Below, piece after piece: positions 25,158-33,098 of a stretch of 33,098 bases of DNA (positions are counted from its first letter, which is position 1; each line of letters opens with the position of its first letter). The stretch lies in contig NZ_LT629939.1 in NCBI RefSeq assembly GCF_900104615.1, forward strand, positions 72,141 through 105,238, written 5' to 3'. Source of the stretch: Merdimmobilis hominis. Its GTDB lineage: Bacteria > Bacillota > Clostridia > Oscillospirales > Ruminococcaceae. Position numbers and translations under genes: made by a program. The notes under the pieces were generated by a model, which was given only the letters and a program-made list of their open reading frames with translations, searched no databases and had not been told where the DNA came from.

Positions 25158-25970
25158 CTACTTCCTCCCGCTTTCCAGCTCCCGGTGGGATGCGGCTACC
25201 ACCACCTCCATCACCTCTTGGGTCACCCGGTTTTCCCCCTCCCCTTTTTGCAGGCAGAGGAGGTATTCGATGTTGCCTTCCGGCCCTTTGATGGGGGAAA
25301 AGTCCAGCGCCACTGTGCAGAAGCCATTTTCCTCTGCAAATCCCACCACCTTTTGGATGACCTCCAGGTGGATTTCCGGCTCCTTGACCACCCCTTTTTT
25401 GCCCACTTTCCCTTTGCCCGCTTCAAACTGGGGCTTGACCAGGCAGACCAAGCATGCACCGTCTTTGAGGAGGCGGCAGGCCACCGGCAGGACCAGGGTC
25501 AGGGAGATAAATGAGACATCGATGGAGATGAAATCGATGGGGTCGGGCACCTGTTCTTCGGTGACATAGCGGATGTTGGTCCGTTCCAGGTTGACCACCC
25601 GGGGATCGTTGCGCAGCGTCCAGGCCAGCTGGCCGTAACCCACGTCGATGGCATAGACCTTTACTGCGCCATTTTGCAGCATGCAGTCGGAAAAGCCCCC
25701 AGTGGAGGCCCCAATATCGCAGCAGATTTTGCCGGTCAGATCCAAATGGAACTGGGCCATAGCCTTTTCCAGCTTTAAACCGCCCCGGCTAACGTATTTG
25801 AGGGTTTCCCCGCGGATTTCAATGGTGTCCTCCGCCGAAACATCGGTTCCGGCTTTGTCGGATTTCTGGCCGTTGACATAAACCTGCCCGGCCATGATGA
25901 TGCTTTTGGCCCGTTCCCGGCTGGGGACCAATCCCTGTTCCACCAGCGCGATGTCCAACCTCTTTTTCAC
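25158..25970 (-). CDS. tlyA: TlyA-family rRNA (cytidine-2'-O)-methyltransferase
   Basis: 270 residues. An S4 RNA-binding domain (1-60, RLDIALVEQGLVPSRERAK) is followed by an FtsJ-like methyltransferase domain with the SAM-binding DIGASTGGFSD at 85-95 and LVKPQFE. TlyA homologues methylate ribosomal RNA 2'-O positions; haemolysin was an older label. GTG 25970 overlaps the dxs stop by 4 nt (GTGA), with GGAG 7 nt upstream, so it is translationally coupled to dxs. The dxs-tlyA-nadK order is conserved in Firmicutes. Confidence 0.93.
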   Translation of the reverse strand: MKKRLDIALVEQGLVPSRERAKSIIMAGQVYVNGQKSDKAGTDVSAEDTIEIRGETLKYVSRGGLKLEKAMAQFHLDLTGKICCDIGASTGGFSDCMLQNGAVKVYAIDVGYGQLAWTLRNDPRVVNLERTNIRYVTEEQVPDPIDFISIDVSFISLTLVLPVACRLLKDGACLVCLVKPQFEAGKGKVGKKGVVKEPEIHLEVIQKVVGFAEENGFCTVALDFSPIKGPEGNIEYLLCLQKGEGENRVTQEVMEVVVAASHRELESGRK

Positions 25971-27832
25971 AGCGATTCTCCTATGATGGTATTGGCGATC
26001 CCCTGGGCATCCAGTCCCAGGCTGTGCAGTGCGCTGGGGATAGACGCTTGGGGTACAAATTGATTTTCAATGGCCCGCAGCGTAAATTTGCCGCGGTAGC
26101 CCCGCTCCACAAGGCGGGAAGCAAGGTGCTCCCCAATGGAGCCGGAGCGGATGCCTTCTTCTACAAATAACACCTCTTGATGGCTGCTGACAAGGGCGAG
26201 TACCTCCTCCGAGAGGGGGAAAATCTTAGTCAGCGCCAGCAGGGAAACCTTCTTCCCCTGCCCTTTTAACAGCTCCACCGCCTGGGCGGCCTCAGCTGAC
26301 AAACGTCCATAGGTGACAATGAGGGTCTCCCCGCCACCGTAATAGCTGTAATCCCCACCCTGATCTGGGTATCCCGGCGGGAAAGCGGGTTCTCCGCCGC
26401 GGGGATACCGGACAGCCACCACTCCGGCATCCTCATAGAGGGCAGATCTCAGGCAGCGGGTCAGCTGCCGAAAGCTAGCCGGGGAGTAAATAATGATCCC
26501 GGGGATGGATGACAGCATGGCGACGTCAAACACCCCTTGGTGTGTCTCCCCGTCGTCCCCGACGATGCCAGCCCGGTCCACCGCCAAAACAATGTGTTTT
26601 TGTTCGATGGAAGCGTCGTGGAGAACCTGGTCATAACTCCTCTGTAGAAAGGTGGAGTACACCGCAAACACCGGAAGCATGCCGTTGGCTGCAAGGCCGC
26701 AGGAGAAGGTGACCGCATGGGATTCGGCAATGCCCACGTCAAAGAACCGTCCTTGGGGGCGGAACTCCTGGGCAAAGCCGTCCAGGCCAGTGCCATCCTG
26801 CATAGCGGCGGTGATGGCGCAGATGCGTTTGTCTTCCCGGGCCAGGCAGGTGAGCTCCCTGCCAAACACCGAGGAGAAGTTCTCCCCTCCCTTTTTGAGA
26901 GGTTCCCCGGTTTTGATCTCGAATTTAGAAACCCCGTGGAAAGCGCCGGGATTGCGCTCTGCCGGGGAATATCCCTTGCCCTTGGTGGTCTCAATATGTA
27001 CCAGCACCGGCATATGAAGGGATTTTGCCCGCTCTAGCACCTCACAAAGGCTATCCACGTCATGGCCGTTGACCGGTCCCAGGTATACGTAGCCGAAATC
27101 CTCAAAAAAGTTGCTGTGGTATAAGAGCTGTTTGAATGCGGATTTGGAGGCGGAGATGGAATCCCGCAGCTTCTCCCCCACCACTGGGATTTTTTTCAGG
27201 GTGGATTCGGTGAAGTCCTTCACCTTAAAATACTCCGGCTTGGATCGAATCACCGCCAGGTATTTGGCCAGGGCCCCCACATTTTTGGAGATGGACATCT
27301 CGTTGTCGTTGAGGACGATGATCAGGTTGTCCCGGCTCCGGCCGGCGTTGTTCATCCCCTCATAGGCCAATCCGCTGGTAAAGGCGCCGTCGCCGATCAC
27401 CGCCACCACATGGCCATCGTCCCCTTGGAGCCGCTTGGCGGTCACCAGTCCATAAGCTGCGGAGATGGAGGTGCTGGAATGGCCGGCCAAAAAGGCGTCG
27501 TGTTCGCTTTCCTGGTGTTTGGGGAACCCGGAGAGGCCCCCTTCCTGCCGCAGGGTGGAGAACCGGTCCCGCCGGCCGGTGAGCAATTTGTGGGTATAGC
27601 TTTGATGCCCCACATCCCAAACGATCTGGTCATGGGGACTCTCAAACACCCGGTGGAGGGCCACAGTCAATTCCACGGTGCCCAGGTTGGATGCCAGATG
27701 CCCTCCGGTCCGTGACAAAGTGGAAACCAGTTCCCGCCGGATCTCCCGGCAAAGGGCCGGAAGCTCCTGAGGCGTTAACTTTTTGATGTCACTTGGCTGA
27801 TGGATGGTATCCAGCACTGAAGTTGGCTTCAC
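25967..27832 (-). CDS. dxs: 1-deoxy-D-xylulose-5-phosphate synthase
   Basis: About 621 residues. It condenses pyruvate and glyceraldehyde-3-phosphate with thiamine diphosphate, the first step of the MEP isoprenoid pathway. Seen in order are SRTGGHLASNLGTVELT, WDVGHQSY, the thiamine-binding IGDGAFTSG...VLNDNEMS, HIETTKGKGY, DVGIAESHAV and RYPRGG. GTG 27832 is chosen because AGGAGG is 9 nt before it; ATG 27841 in the same frame abuts the Shine-Dalgarno and would be poorly spaced. A longer reading runs into the PAP2-like gene and is not supported. It is 26 nt downstream of that gene. Confidence 0.95.
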   Translation of the reverse strand: MKPTSVLDTIHQPSDIKKLTPQELPALCREIRRELVSTLSRTGGHLASNLGTVELTVALHRVFESPHDQIVWDVGHQSYTHKLLTGRRDRFSTLRQEGGLSGFPKHQESEHDAFLAGHSSTSISAAYGLVTAKRLQGDDGHVVAVIGDGAFTSGLAYEGMNNAGRSRDNLIIVLNDNEMSISKNVGALAKYLAVIRSKPEYFKVKDFTESTLKKIPVVGEKLRDSISASKSAFKQLLYHSNFFEDFGYVYLGPVNGHDVDSLCEVLERAKSLHMPVLVHIETTKGKGYSPAERNPGAFHGVSKFEIKTGEPLKKGGENFSSVFGRELTCLAREDKRICAITAAMQDGTGLDGFAQEFRPQGRFFDVGIAESHAVTFSCGLAANGMLPVFAVYSTFLQRSYDQVLHDASIEQKHIVLAVDRAGIVGDDGETHQGVFDVAMLSSIPGIIIYSPASFRQLTRCLRSALYEDAGVVAVRYPRGGEPAFPPGYPDQGGDYSYYGGGETLIVTYGRLSAEAAQAVELLKGQGKKVSLLALTKIFPLSEEVLALVSSHQEVLFVEEGIRSGSIGEHLASRLVERGYRGKFTLRAIENQFVPQASIPSALHSLGLDAQGIANTIIGESL

Positions 27833-27858
27833 AAACCCCATCCTCCTTGCTTGCAAAA

Positions 27859-28365
27859 TTAAAATACAGGGATCAGCACTGCCACCAAAATGCCCAACAG
27901 TGCTCCGCCCAGCACTTCCAGCGGGGTGTGCCCCAGGAATTCCTTGAGTTCTTTGGGTTCGGGTTCCTCCAGATCCGAATCGGTTAACTCCTGATCCAGG
28001 TTGAAATCCTTCCAAAAATCTTCCCCAAATAGTTTGAAGCTGAAGATCATTTTGTTGAGGACTTTGGCCTGCTCCCCTGCCGCCCGGCGCACCCCCATGG
28101 CATCGTACATCACGATGCCGGCCAAGGTGAGGGCTAAGGCGAATTCCGGGGAGGCAAACCCCATCTTACGGGACATCCCCACCGCAATGGAACAGACGAG
28201 GGCCGAATGGGCGCTGGGCATCCCGCCGGAGCCCACCAGCCGTTCCGCCCGGAAGGTATTGGTGTCCAGATAGTAGAGCAAGGTCTTGAGCACTTGGGCG
28301 GACAGCCAAGCGACAAAGGCCACGTCAATCAGGTAATTGCTGGTCAGAAATCGTAGTGTTTCCAT
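27859..28365 (-). CDS. Divergent PAP2/DUF212 (YuiD-like) membrane protein
   Basis: 168 residues with about four hydrophobic segments. The signature GGMPSAHSALV is at 47-57, a variant of the PAP2 phosphatase motif, followed by MYDAMGVRRAAGEQAK. It is placed between ispA and dxs. A role in recycling isoprenoid phosphates or lipid phosphates is an inference from this position; family activity is not proven. A middle loop rich in acidic residues (DQELTDSDLEEPEPKE) is notable. The ribosome site before ATG 28365 is weak (GGTGA). Confidence 0.85.
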   Translation of the reverse strand: METLRFLTSNYLIDVAFVAWLSAQVLKTLLYYLDTNTFRAERLVGSGGMPSAHSALVCSIAVGMSRKMGFASPEFALALTLAGIVMYDAMGVRRAAGEQAKVLNKMIFSFKLFGEDFWKDFNLDQELTDSDLEEPEPKELKEFLGHTPLEVLGGALLGILVAVLIPVF

Positions 28366-28388
28366 GGTTCACCATTTCCCTTTTTCCA

Positions 28389-29276
28389 TTAAAATTGGCG
28401 AACTGCCAGGGAATCCGCCAAGGAGCACAAGAAACCGCAGTCCCAATCCAGCCCCAACAGGGCGGATTTGGCCGCCTCGGTGATCCGCAAAGCCTCCTGC
28501 TTGGCGCCTTCCAGCCCGAGAAGGGTCACATAGGTGGTTTTATGATTATCTGCATCGCTGCCGACGGGTTTGCCCAGCAGGGCTTCATCCCCCACAGCAT
28601 CCAGAATGTCATCGGTGATTTGAAAGGCGAGGCCCAGGTTCTGAGCGTACCGATCGGCAGCTTCCTCCTGCTCTGGGGATGCCCCTGCTGCAATGCAGCC
28701 AAGACGGGCTGCCGCACGGATCAGCGCGCCGGTTTTCATTTTGTGGAGGAGGGCCAAAGTCTCCCGGTCGATGGAGGTATCTTCATGTTCAATATCCACC
28801 ACCTGGCCGCCGATCATCCCATAGGTTCCAGCGGCTTTGGAAAGCTCCTGAACCGCCCTCAGCTGCCGCTGGGGGGGAAGTTCCAAAATGGGCCGGGAAG
28901 CGGTTTCAAAAGCATAGGTCAACAGGCCGTCCCCAGCCAGGAGGGCAATTGCTTCCCCATAGGCGATATGGCAGGAGGGTTTCCCCCGCCGCAGGTCGTC
29001 GTCGTCCATACAAGGCAGGTCATCGTGGATCAAGGAATAGGCGTGGATCATCTCCAGTGCCGCAGCAAAGGGGAGCGCTGCCTCAGGCTTTCCGCCGCAG
29101 AGGCGGCAAAACTCCAGCACCAGTATAGCCCGAAGCCGCTTCCCACCCGCCAGCAGGCTGTACTGCATAGCGTCCAAGACGCTGTGCTGGATGCAGTCTG
29201 CACTGGGCAGAGAGGTCTCCAAGTACCCCTCCACCAACCGTTTATAGTCTGCCTTTGTTTCTTCAAACCTAGTCAT
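28389..29276 (-). CDS. ispA: Farnesyl/geranyl diphosphate synthase (polyprenyl synthetase)
   Basis: 295 residues. It elongates allylic diphosphates with isopentenyl diphosphate. GGKRLRA is at 44-50. The first aspartate-rich motif is HDDLPCMDDDDLRRG (84-98) and the second is FQITDDILD. The short spacing before the first motif is usual for farnesyl diphosphate synthases. The product chain length is inferred. Its start overlaps the xseB stop by 8 nt, so it is coupled to xseB. Confidence 0.93.
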   Translation of the reverse strand: MTRFEETKADYKRLVEGYLETSLPSADCIQHSVLDAMQYSLLAGGKRLRAILVLEFCRLCGGKPEAALPFAAALEMIHAYSLIHDDLPCMDDDDLRRGKPSCHIAYGEAIALLAGDGLLTYAFETASRPILELPPQRQLRAVQELSKAAGTYGMIGGQVVDIEHEDTSIDRETLALLHKMKTGALIRAAARLGCIAAGASPEQEEAADRYAQNLGLAFQITDDILDAVGDEALLGKPVGSDADNHKTTYVTLLGLEGAKQEALRITEAAKSALLGLDWDCGFLCSLADSLAVRQF

Positions 29277-29487
29277 CTTCCCTCTCCTTCGCCGGTTGTT
29301 TCGGCTCGGACAGCTGCTCGATCTTCAATTTGGCATCGGTCAGCTTTTTATCGCAGAATGCGGCCAGCTCGGTTCCCTCCTGGAAGAGCTTTAAGGTCTC
29401 GTCCAGTGTGGCGGTGCCCTCCCCCAATCGGGCGACAATCTCCTCCAAACGGGCCATGGCCGCTTCGTAACTCAAATTCTTTTTCAT
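29269..29487 (-). CDS. xseB: Exodeoxyribonuclease VII small subunit
   Basis: 72 residues, normal length. It contains the helical-pair core SYEAAMARLEEIVARL, TATLDETLKLFQEGT and CDKKLTDAKLKIEQL. It binds XseA. ATG 29487 overlaps the xseA stop by 4 nt (ATGA), and its Shine-Dalgarno lies in xseA. Confidence 0.93.
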   Translation of the reverse strand: MKKNLSYEAAMARLEEIVARLGEGTATLDETLKLFQEGTELAAFCDKKLTDAKLKIEQLSEPKQPAKEREDD

Positions 29488-30698
29488 GATGGGATTTCTC
29501 CTTTTTTGGCCAGCACCTGGGAGGCCAGTTCACCGCCTGCCAATTTGGTGGTGATAATATCCCCCGGGGATGCTTCCCCCGGGTCACGCAGGATGTCTCC
29601 ATCTTTCAAGGTGATGGAATACCCCCGGGCTACGACCTTCAAGGGGCTGTAGGAATCCAAAAGAGCAGCATATTTATGCAGATCCCGCTGCATGTCATCC
29701 AGCTTTTTTCCGGTGGATTCCATTGCTAATTCTACCAAATTTTTCAGCTCTTGTCTATTTTGTTCCAAGGTTTTTTCAGGGGAGACCCGGGAAAATTCCT
29801 CCAGAAGCAGTCCAAAGCGGCTCTGCCTAGCCTCCAACCCATCTATAGTATATCTATACAAAGCGCTTTTCAGCGCCGTTTGCTGCAAAATCAGCTGTTC
29901 GACACTTGGGGAAGCCAGCTCTGCCGCCGCCGATGGGGTGGGGGCCCGCAGATCCGCGGCAAAGTCACAGAGGGCGAAGTCCACCTCATGGCCCACTGCC
30001 GAAATCACCGGGATGGCGGATTCATACACCGCCCGAACCACCGCCTCCTCGTTGAATGCCCAGAGGTCTTCCAGAGAGCCGCCTCCCCGCCCTACAATGA
30101 GGACGTCACAGGCCCTTTGCCGGTTCATCTCCCGGATTCCCGCCACAATGGAGGGCGCCGCCTCCCTCCCCTGGACCACCGCATCGGCCACCACTAGGGT
30201 ACCGATGGGGTACCGGCGGGAGAGGACGTTGACAATGTCTTTAAGGGCCGCCCCGGACAGAGAGGTCACCACCCCGATCCGCGCGGGGAAAGCGGGAATG
30301 GGCCGTTTGTGGCCGGGGTCGAAGAGCCCTTCCGCTTCCAAGCGGCGTTTGAGCTGCTCATAGGCCAAGGCCAGGGCGCCAATCCCCTCCGGCTGCATGT
30401 CGGTGACATAGAGCTGGAAACTGCCGTCCCGCTCATAGAGGGAAACCGAGCCCCGCACCAGCACCGAAAGGCCGTCCTCCGGGGTGAAGCGCAAAAACTG
30501 GGCGTTGCCTTTAAACATGACACACTTCACCGCCGCATCCCGGTCCTTGAGGGTGAAATAGCAGTGCCCAGATTTCAAGTGGCGCACAAAGTTGGAGACT
30601 TCCCCCTTGACGTAAACTTCCTGGAGCAAAGGATTTTCTTCCAGAAGGGATTTGACATACCGGTTGAGCTGGGATACCGTCAACATGTTTTGATTCAT
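29484..30698 (-). CDS. xseA: Exodeoxyribonuclease VII large subunit
   Basis: 404 residues. It degrades single-stranded DNA in both directions. An N-terminal OB-fold (LTVSQLNRYVK...VYVKGEVSNF) is followed by the catalytic domain with GVVTSLSGAALKDI, VGRGGGSLEDLWAFNEE and SAVGHEVDFALCDFAADLRAPTP, then a helical C-terminal part. ATG 30698 overlaps the upstream TsaD-like stop by 4 nt. The xseA-xseB pair is translationally coupled. Confidence 0.95.
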   Translation of the reverse strand: MNQNMLTVSQLNRYVKSLLEENPLLQEVYVKGEVSNFVRHLKSGHCYFTLKDRDAAVKCVMFKGNAQFLRFTPEDGLSVLVRGSVSLYERDGSFQLYVTDMQPEGIGALALAYEQLKRRLEAEGLFDPGHKRPIPAFPARIGVVTSLSGAALKDIVNVLSRRYPIGTLVVADAVVQGREAAPSIVAGIREMNRQRACDVLIVGRGGGSLEDLWAFNEEAVVRAVYESAIPVISAVGHEVDFALCDFAADLRAPTPSAAAELASPSVEQLILQQTALKSALYRYTIDGLEARQSRFGLLLEEFSRVSPEKTLEQNRQELKNLVELAMESTGKKLDDMQRDLHKYAALLDSYSPLKVVARGYSITLKDGDILRDPGEASPGDIITTKLAGGELASQVLAKKGEIPS

Positions 30699-31630
30699 AA
30701 CGCACCATCCCGTATGGCTGCCAGGACCGAGACCCCGGCCGCGTTGTCCGCCGAAAAGGCCGGCTGGGCAAACTGGCCGCCGTACCGCTTGGAGATGTCC
30801 TCCCGGATGATGGAATTGGACATCACACCGCCAGCGTAGATCAAAGGCAAATCCCCTTGGCTGCGCAGGGCATTTTCGGTCATTTTAGCCACCACTGCCC
30901 GGATGTAATCCAGGCAATACCGGGCGATGTCGCAGGGGGCTTCCCCGTCCCGCAGCATCTTCTGGCATTTGTTTTCCAGCCCGGAGATGGAGGGGTTGTC
31001 CCCCTGGAAGGGCGGCTTGATCTTATATACTTTTGTGGAGGCGAGGGCCAACTGTTCCAGTGCGGGGCCCGCCGGGAACGGAAGCCCCAGCATGCCGCCC
31101 ACCCGGTCCACCGCCTGCCCAGCTTTCAAATCAGAGGAGGTGGCTAAAAGGGTGATGCCCAGGGTGTAGGTCTCATCCGGCTGGCACAGGAGACAGTCGG
31201 TGGTTCCGCCGGAGAGATGGAAAGCGATAAACGGCTCCCGGTATAAGGGGATCTGCCCGGTGGAATAAAGGGCCGCCATCACATGGCCCGCCTGGTGGGA
31301 AACCGGGTATTTGGGGACCCCCAGTGCCGCGGCAACCGAAGATGCAACAACATCGCCCACAAGAAAGCAGGGCATGTAAGAGCCCTCCTGATCCCGTGGA
31401 CGTGTGGAAACCCCCACCCCGCAGATGGGGTAGGCTTGGTCGAGCAGCTCTTCCAGCAAGGGAGCCAATTGCTTGACATGACTAAAAACGGCGTCGCTCT
31501 GCCTTAAGCCCAACGCGCCGTCCTTGACCGGCAAAAGCTGTTTCTTCTGCCGGATTTCATTTGTGCCGCTGTTGTACAGCGCCGCCGAGGTGGTGTAATT
31601 GCTGGTATCGATACCTAGATAGTATGGCAT
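30695..31630 (-). CDS. TsaD-like (Kae1/Qri7 family) ASKHA protein, paralogue
   Basis: 311 residues with the Kae1/TsaD fold: YLGIDTSNYTTS at the start, SHQAGH with metal-type His112 and His116, LSGGTTD, the nucleotide-binding AVDRVGGMLGLPFPAGP, and AGGVMSNSII. It is somewhat shorter than standard TsaD (about 340) and differs in several motifs. It also sits in the nusB-xseAB operon rather than with tsaB/tsaE. It is therefore probably a paralogue and not the t6A enzyme. Its function is unknown. It overlaps xseA by 4 nt and lies 5 nt after the nusB stop. Confidence 0.82.
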   Translation of the reverse strand: MPYYLGIDTSNYTTSAALYNSGTNEIRQKKQLLPVKDGALGLRQSDAVFSHVKQLAPLLEELLDQAYPICGVGVSTRPRDQEGSYMPCFLVGDVVASSVAAALGVPKYPVSHQAGHVMAALYSTGQIPLYREPFIAFHLSGGTTDCLLCQPDETYTLGITLLATSSDLKAGQAVDRVGGMLGLPFPAGPALEQLALASTKVYKIKPPFQGDNPSISGLENKCQKMLRDGEAPCDIARYCLDYIRAVVAKMTENALRSQGDLPLIYAGGVMSNSIIREDISKRYGGQFAQPAFSADNAAGVSVLAAIRDGAL

Positions 31631-31635
31631 GCGCC

Positions 31636-32049
31636 TTACTCCTCACCCTCGCCTTGTTCTTTGCTGTGGACGTAAGCGCCCAAAAGGCCGTTGATAAAGG
31701 ACGCATCGTCCTCGCTGGCAAATTTTTTGGCCAGCTCCACCGCCTCGTTGATGGTCACGCTCACCGGGATGTCCTCCATCCCGTCGATCTCACAGATGGC
31801 CAGCCGCAGGATCGCCAGGGTCACCTTGGGCAGCCGGTTGATGTTCCATTTGATGGAGTATTTCTGGATCACCTGGTCGATGGCGTCCAGCCGCTCAAAA
31901 GCCAAGGCGGCCAGGCGGCGGGCGAATTCGTCCACCTCAATCTGCCGGCCTTCGGTGGCCTGGGCGATCATCTCCTCGATGGGCTCCTCCCGGAAGGACC
32001 GCTCAAAAATCAGGGTAAACGCTTGTTCCCGGGCTTCACTTCTTTTCAT
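31636..32049 (-). CDS. nusB: Transcription antitermination factor NusB
   Basis: 137 residues of the all-helical NusB fold, beginning MKRSEAREQAFTLIF and ending near NGLLGAYV. It acts with NusE at boxA during rRNA transcription. ATG 32049 is used: GGAGG is about 9 nt upstream. An earlier in-frame TTG (32070) is less likely. A terminator lies between the Asp23-like gene and nusB, which may weaken transcription into this operon. Confidence 0.93.
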   Translation of the reverse strand: MKRSEAREQAFTLIFERSFREEPIEEMIAQATEGRQIEVDEFARRLAALAFERLDAIDQVIQKYSIKWNINRLPKVTLAILRLAICEIDGMEDIPVSVTINEAVELAKKFASEDDASFINGLLGAYVHSKEQGEGEE

Positions 32050-32090
32050 CCTTTTTGGCCTCCGCTGCAAATAATTGATACGTCATGGGC

Positions 32091-32123
32091 AAAAAAACAG
32101 ACCCTCCCGCCCCGCAGGAGGGT
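32091..32123 (-). terminator. Terminator between the Asp23-like gene and nusB
   Basis: On the minus strand, ACCCTCC and GGAGGGT form a 7-bp stem closed by a GC-rich loop, followed by CTG and a run of seven T. Confidence 0.8.
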
Positions 32124-32207
32124 TGCATTTTTCCAGCCCGCGTTTGGCGAGACAAAACAGCCCAAACAGGGCCATAGATTCACCTGCAAAGGCGAACTGC
32201 CGGGAAG

Positions 32208-32603
32208 TTATTCCTCCTCGGCTGCCTCAATGGGGGCGGCCTCCGCCTTGGGTTCGTCAAAGGCGATGCCAGCCACCTGGATGTTCACTTTGGAAACCGC
32301 GATTCCGGTCATATTCTGCACCGCCTCTTTGACGGCGGCCTGAATCTTCTCAGACACCTCGGGGATTTTGTAGCCGTATTTGAGGATGACGTGGATGTCG
32401 ATGACGGCGACGTCGTCGTTCAGGTCGATGACAATGGATTTTGCGGTCTGTTTTTTCATCAGCCAGCCTTTGATGTTGGTTGTAAAAGGAGCCAGATCGG
32501 CGACGCCGGCAATCTCCTTGGTGGCAAAGCTGGTAATTGTGGCGATGACATCCTTCGAGATCCGCAAACTGCCCACAGGCTGCCTGGATTCGTTGTTCTG
32601 CAT
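32208..32603 (-). CDS. Asp23/Gls24 (DUF322) family protein
   Basis: 131 residues with the Asp23 fold: GSLRISKDVIATITSFATKEIAGV, then LNDDVAVIDIHVILKYGYKI and IQAAVKEAVQNMTGI, and an acidic tail. Asp23-type proteins in Gram-positives are membrane-associated envelope-stress proteins, and clostridial ones are often next to nusB. ATG 32603 has AAGGAGGG 7 nt upstream; an in-frame reading extending upstream lacks such a site and crosses hairpins. It has its own promoter and a long structured leader. Confidence 0.9.
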   Translation of the reverse strand: MQNNESRQPVGSLRISKDVIATITSFATKEIAGVADLAPFTTNIKGWLMKKQTAKSIVIDLNDDVAVIDIHVILKYGYKIPEVSEKIQAAVKEAVQNMTGIAVSKVNIQVAGIAFDEPKAEAAPIEAAEEE

Positions 32604-32820
32604 AGGTTCGCCCTCCTTGTGTAGTAAAAATCCGCGGCGATTCCGCGGGGCCTTGGCCGGTGGCCCCCTGTTCAGCGGGGGAAGCCCACCGGTTCCATAC
32701 AACAAAACAATTCTACCACGGTCGCAGGCGGCTGTGGTAGAATCGCCTATTTTGTGGAAGGCTGCCCGGTGTGAAAGACGCTTCTTTTACACCAAAAGGC
32801 GCGCCGACGGCCTTGTTGTT
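32604..32820 (-). promoter_or_regulatory. Structured 5' leader of the Asp23-like gene
   Basis: About 210 nt between the promoter and ATG, containing four strong dyads. GGTGT/ACACC with an AAAG/CTTT core spans 32768-32793. TTCTACCAC/GTGGTAGAA (32711-32742) is followed on the minus strand by a T-rich stretch. CCGGTGG/CCACCGG encloses CCCCC/GGGGG (32657-32692). CCGCGG/CCGCGG (32632-32648) is followed by ATTTTT. The second and fourth look like terminators ahead of the gene. No match to a known riboswitch was recognised. Confidence 0.55.
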
Positions 32821-32848
32821 ATTATACCATATTTTTCTCGGTACACAA
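32821..32848 (-). promoter_or_regulatory. Sigma-A-like promoter of the Asp23-like gene
   Basis: On the minus strand, TATAAT is at plus 32821-32826, with TTGTGT 16 nt upstream (32843-32848), just after the spoIIIAH stop. The -35 is imperfect. Confidence 0.65.
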
Positions 32849-33098
32849 CTAGTTGATTTCCACAATTGAAATATTTTTATCATCGACGCCGGTTTCCCGC
32901 ACAATGATGTCTTTGATCTGGGCGGCTTCGTTGGAGAGGAGGCCGTTTGTCTTCACAATCACGTCCACCCGCTCGGTGTCGTAATAGACCATGCACTCGC
33001 TGAAGCCTTTGGATTTGACCAGATTTTCAATCTTGCCTTCGGTCTCAATGGATTTGGCCAGCTCCGCTGCCTGCAGGGCGAGTTCAGCTTTCTGGTCG
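32849..33098 (-). CDS. spoIIIAH: Stage III sporulation protein AH, C-terminal part
   Basis: The last 82 residues of a gene that continues past the right edge. It contains the SpoIIIAH C-terminal domain with KIENLVKSKGFSECMVYYD, VDVIVKTNGL and IKDIIVRETGV, ending DDKNISIVEIN. In spore formers the SpoIIIAH-SpoIIQ channel links mother cell and forespore. It is normally the last gene of the spoIIIA operon, which fits the following intergenic dyads and new promoter. The N-terminal helix and RBS lie outside the window. Confidence 0.85.
   Translation of the reverse strand, partial: DQKAELALQAAELAKSIETEGKIENLVKSKGFSECMVYYDTERVDVIVKTNGLLSNEAAQIKDIIVRETGVDDKNISIVEIN

Overview
The window looks like ordinary chromosome from an endospore-forming Clostridia member, probably Oscillospiraceae/Ruminococcaceae-like. 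The evidence is consensus sigma-A promoters, strong AGGAGG ribosome binding sites, frequent TTG/GTG starts, a tRNA-Tyr T-box leader, and sporulation genes (cwlD, a SpoIIM-like gene, spoIIIAH). The gene order dxs-tlyA-nadK-argR-recN and nusB-xseA-xseB-ispA is typical of that group. The lineage is inferred from gene content and was not tested by search. I found no insertion sequence, prophage, CRISPR array or defence island.

Layout. 1-430: tRNA-Gly(GCC), a decayed copy of its 3' part, and tRNA-Cys(GCA), with terminators. 430-6969 (+): DEAD-box helicase, an M20 amidohydrolase, a PepT-like M20 peptidase, a membrane protein, cwlD and radA. A small four-cysteine protein is encoded opposite the 3' end of radA. 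7244-9497 (+): a MacA-like adaptor and an FtsX/MacB-like permease with no ATPase beside them. 9498-9907: gene-free. 9908-10909 (+): a Xer-type recombinase, convergent with a DUF624-like membrane gene and a SpoIIM-like gene (-). Next on the minus strand come a TIGR04086-like membrane protein, yajC, tgt and queA. 15745-18932 (+): asd-dapA-dapB, then two tiny basic proteins. 19132-20322 (+): an AlkZ-like winged-helix protein. 20554-33098 (-): a long block transcribed right to left: spoIIIAH (partial), asp23-like, nusB, a TsaD paralogue, xseA, xseB, ispA, a PAP2/DUF212 membrane protein, dxs, tlyA, nadK, argR, recN, then tyrS under its own promoter and T-box.

How the genes work together. asd-dapA-dapB supply diaminopimelate for peptidoglycan and dipicolinate. 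dxs and ispA supply isoprenoids, and the PAP2-like gene lies between them. queA-tgt make queuosine. argR, nadK, recN and xseAB link arginine control, NADP supply and DNA repair in one short-spaced unit with several 4-nt ATGA/GTGA overlaps.

The most unusual signal is a 67-bp inverted repeat with one mismatch. One copy is the cwlD/radA junction (5537-5603). The other is an orphan copy 8 bp after the M20 amidohydrolase stop (2882-2948). The orphan copy keeps the complete cwlD C-terminal codons, so recombination could invert the 2.6 kb between the copies without breaking a gene. Other points of interest are structured leaders before queA and asp23, unlisted small proteins, and terminators placed inside each other's genes at a convergent junction.
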